From positions 1 to 8,008 of the forward strand of contig SKZA01000096.1 in assembly GCA_007127595.1 (NCBI GenBank): a stretch of DNA of 8,008 nt. Direction: 5' to 3'. The stretch is from Kiritimatiellia bacterium. GTDB lineage: Bacteria; Verrucomicrobiota; Kiritimatiellia; SLAD01. The position numbers and the translations under genes are program-made. Below the pieces are notes generated by a model. The model saw nothing but the letters and a program-made list of their open reading frames with translations, was not told the DNA's origin and made no database searches. Below, in pieces: positions 6,885 through 8,008 of the stretch. Numbering within the stretch: position 1 is the stretch's first letter; every line of letters starts with the position of its first letter.

Positions 6885-7109
6885 ATGATCGCGAAGTTGA
6901 CCAGCAAGAATCAGTTGACCCTGCCGAAAGCCGTGTTGCGGGAACTGCCGGCCACTCATTACTTCGATGTCAAAGCCGAGGGCGGTCGCCTGATCCTTGA
7001 GCCGTTAACCTTGCAGCGTGCGGATGCCGTGCGGTCAAAACTCGCCGAACTGGGTATTGCGGAATCTGATGTGAAGAAGGCGCTGGCGTGGGCGAGAAAG
7101 AAGGCCTAG
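6885..7109 (+). CDS. AbrB/MazE/SpoVT-family antitoxin
   Basis: This 74-residue protein begins with AKLTSKNQLTLPKAVLREL, the swapped-hairpin DNA-binding domain typical of AbrB/MazE/SpoVT antitoxins (about residues 1-45; TSKNQLTLPK at 6-15 is the core). The rest, about residues 46-74, is a charged, probably helical tail (RSKLAELGIAESDVKKALAW) of the type that binds the toxin. It should neutralise the PIN-domain toxin encoded 4 bases downstream and, as usual in the family, may repress its own operon by binding the leader. A strong AAGGGAG ribosome binding site lies 4 bases upstream. The gene sits 110 bases after the phosphatase, with no clear terminator between them, so read-through is possible. 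Confidence 0.9.
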   Translation: MIAKLTSKNQLTLPKAVLRELPATHYFDVKAEGGRLILEPLTLQRADAVRSKLAELGIAESDVKKALAWARKKA

Positions 7110-7113
7110 TCGC

Positions 7114-7524
7114 ATGCGGGCGGTGATGGACACGAATGTGGTCCTTTCGGCGCTGCTGTTTCCCGGCGGCCATTCGGCGCGTCTGCGTCTGGTTTGGCGG
7201 GAGCGGCGATGTATTCCGTTGATTTCCCATGATACCGCCCAGGAATTGCTGCGCGTGTTGGCGTATCCGAAATTCAGGCTGACGGTGGAAGAACAGGAAA
7301 CGTTGCTGTCCGATTACATTCCCCATTGCGAAACCGTGACCGTACCCCGGCGCATGCCGCATATACCCCGTTGTCGAGACCCGCACGACCGCATGTTTCT
7401 TCGTCTGGCCGTTGCCGGCAAGGCGCGGGCGCTCGTTTCAGGCGACGCGGACTTGTTGGCGCTGAAGCAGGTGTCCGGGATTCCGATCATGACCATCCGC
7501 ACGTTTCTGGATCTGATCGCGTAA
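7114..7524 (+). CDS. PIN-domain toxin of a toxin-antitoxin pair
   Basis: This 136-residue protein fits the family annotated as putative toxin-antitoxin system toxin component, PIN family. PIN toxins are magnesium-dependent ribonucleases that stop growth by cutting RNA. The expected acidic residues are visible: Asp6 in MDTNVV, Glu44 in AQELLRVL, Asp89 or Asp92 in CRDPHDRMFL, and Asp111 in VSGDADLL. The active site therefore looks intact. The start ATG lies 4 bases after the antitoxin stop codon, and AGAAGG (7099-7104), inside the end of the antitoxin gene, serves as its ribosome binding site. This suggests translational coupling so that toxin is made only with antitoxin. The RNA target cannot be read from sequence. 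An AbrB-type antitoxin with this PIN family is a common pairing. Confidence 0.92.
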   Translation: MRAVMDTNVVLSALLFPGGHSARLRLVWRERRCIPLISHDTAQELLRVLAYPKFRLTVEEQETLLSDYIPHCETVTVPRRMPHIPRCRDPHDRMFLRLAVAGKARALVSGDADLLALKQVSGIPIMTIRTFLDLIA

Positions 7525-7578
7525 GGAGTCCGGGTCATGTCGATGACCTTTATCGGCGCGGCGCCGATTGGCTCGTGA
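7525..7578 (+). pseudogene. Possible remnant of an MFS transporter gene, or a 13-codon small ORF
   Basis: Directly after the toxin stop codon the same frame reads GVRVMSMTFIGAAPIGS and then stops at 7576-7578. This short peptide recalls the RVMS...FxGxAPxGSL segment of MFS transporters of the enterobactin-exporter (EntS) type, so it may be what is left of such a gene; this is recalled similarity over 17 residues and is weak. Alternatively an ATG at 7537 with AAGGAG (7523-7528) 8 bases upstream would encode a 13-residue peptide. Two palindromes lie within: GGTCAT/ATGACC (7533-7548) and ATCGGCGC/GCGCCGAT (7552-7568). They could instead be a 3'-end structure of the toxin operon. Confidence 0.3.
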
Positions 7579-7604
7579 GCAAGAACTGGATCGATATAAG
7601 ATGT

Positions 7605-7714
7605 TGTCATGTCGAGCGTAGCGAAGCGAAGTCGAGACATCTCCATCTCCGCCAGCCACCGACAGTTCTTTGGGAGCTTGCCTGCCCTGAGCGAAATCGA
7701 ACGCTCGACATGCC
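7605..7714. repeat. Dispersed palindromic repeat element, copy 2
   Basis: This element of about 110 bp is related to the one at 971-1075. The left end reads TGTCATGTCGAGCGT and continues AGCGAAGCGAAGTCGAG, very close to copy 1. The 12-bp sequence CATGTCGAGCGT (7608-7619) is repeated exactly inverted at 7701-7712. The centre (about 7645-7690) is not clearly shared with copy 1. It lies in the gene-free stretch after the toxin and shows no coding potential of its own. Confidence 0.75.
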
Positions 7715-7756
7715 AATATGGTACATGGTTGAAATTCGCACCGTCTCCGCGCCATC

Positions 7757-7936
7757 ATCCGTCAGATTCTTGTTTTCTGTGTACGCTCTTCACCCACCCC
7801 TTGGTCCCCTTCGAGGAGGGGATGTATTCCTGCTTCTTTGTCCTCTTTTCGTTCTCCTCACACTGGGAGGAACAAAGAGCAGGACATCATCCGTACTACA
7901 ATCCGTCATTTTCTTGTTTTTTGTGCACGTTTTTCA
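7757..7936. repeat. Imperfect 36-bp direct repeats flanking a T-rich segment
   Basis: The segment 7757-7792 (begins ATCCGTCA, then TTCTTGTTTT) recurs at 7901-7936, exactly 144 bases later, with 30 of 36 bases identical; four of the six differences are C in the first copy and T in the second. The stretch is far richer in T than the genes around it. Between the copies lie a CCCCT/AGGGG hairpin (7806-7821) and a longer imperfect inverted repeat (7829-7883). The rest of 7715-7933 holds no gene I can support. Confidence 0.6.
7829..7883. repeat. Imperfect inverted repeat in the T-rich stretch
   Basis: CCTGCTTCTTTGTCCTC (7829-7845) is nearly the reverse complement of GAGGAACAAAGAGCAGG (7867-7883), with one-base bulges, around a 21-base loop. 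It lies midway between the two direct repeats, so the whole may be a decayed small element. No T-run follows the right arm, so a terminator role is not supported. Confidence 0.5.
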
Positions 7937-8008
7937 TGCGGCCATTTTCATAAGTTGTTCTGTATCAGCAGATGAGGCGGCGAGAATAGCGGTGGCGACC
8001 TTGCGTCC
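7934..8008 (-). CDS. Possible C-terminal end of a gene running off the right edge
   Basis: On the minus strand a frame is open from the window edge to a TGA at 7936-7934. It gives 24 residues beginning GRKVATAILAASSADTEQL and ending MKMAA. The sequence changes from T-rich to GC-rich close to this stop, which fits the end of a coding region. The piece is too short to identify and an open stretch of this length can occur by chance. Its stop codon coincides with the end of the second direct repeat copy. Confidence 0.3.
   Translation of the reverse strand, partial: GRKVATAILAASSADTEQLMKMAA

Noticed and set aside
7609..7953. Plus-strand open frame of 114 codons after the toxin gene
   Set aside because: It starts inside repeat copy 2 and its Cys/Phe-rich translation simply reads the T-rich direct repeats, which stay in frame because their spacing is 144 bases.

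Overview
The window looks like a piece of chromosome from a GC-rich, probably environmental bacterium. Coding regions are GC-rich, and the gaps between genes carry dispersed palindromic repeats of the kind common in large genomes assembled from metagenomes. No phylum can be named from this alone. The glycine dehydrogenase is the single-chain form, and two of the main genes (hyuB and gcvP) have no clear Shine-Dalgarno sequence, while the small genes do.

Layout from left to right: (1) 1-2740, plus strand: the C-terminal part of a hydantoinase A/oxoprolinase-type subunit (hyuA, cut by the window edge) and a complete hydantoinase B-type subunit (hyuB). They are separated by 170 bases that hold a ~105 bp palindromic repeat element. 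(2) 2741-3124: a 384-base gap with no gene but many hairpins, ending in a probable terminator for the convergent gene. (3) 3125-6001, minus strand: a complete gcvP (glycine dehydrogenase, decarboxylating). (4) 6002-6117: a divergent promoter region. (5) 6118-6774, plus strand: a histidine-phosphatase family enzyme. (6) 6849-7524, plus strand: an AbrB/MazE-type antitoxin and PIN-domain toxin pair, preceded by an 8-bp tandem repeat that carries the antitoxin ribosome binding site. (7) 7525-8008: a decayed stretch with a short possible transporter-gene remnant, a second copy of the palindromic element, T-rich direct and inverted repeats, and possibly the 3' end of a minus-strand gene running off the right edge.

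HyuA and HyuB would form one ATP-dependent ring-opening enzyme for a cyclic amide (hydantoin, 5-oxoproline or a relative; the substrate cannot be read from sequence). GcvP is the pyridoxal-phosphate subunit of the glycine cleavage system; its partners GcvT, GcvH and Lpd are not in this window. A metabolic link between the two is possible (N-methylhydantoin to sarcosine to glycine) but is only inference. The toxin-antitoxin pair and the repeats mark the right third as accessory sequence. I did not find a clearly new multi-gene system. The most unusual signals are the repeat structures in the gaps and the tandem repeat before the antitoxin.
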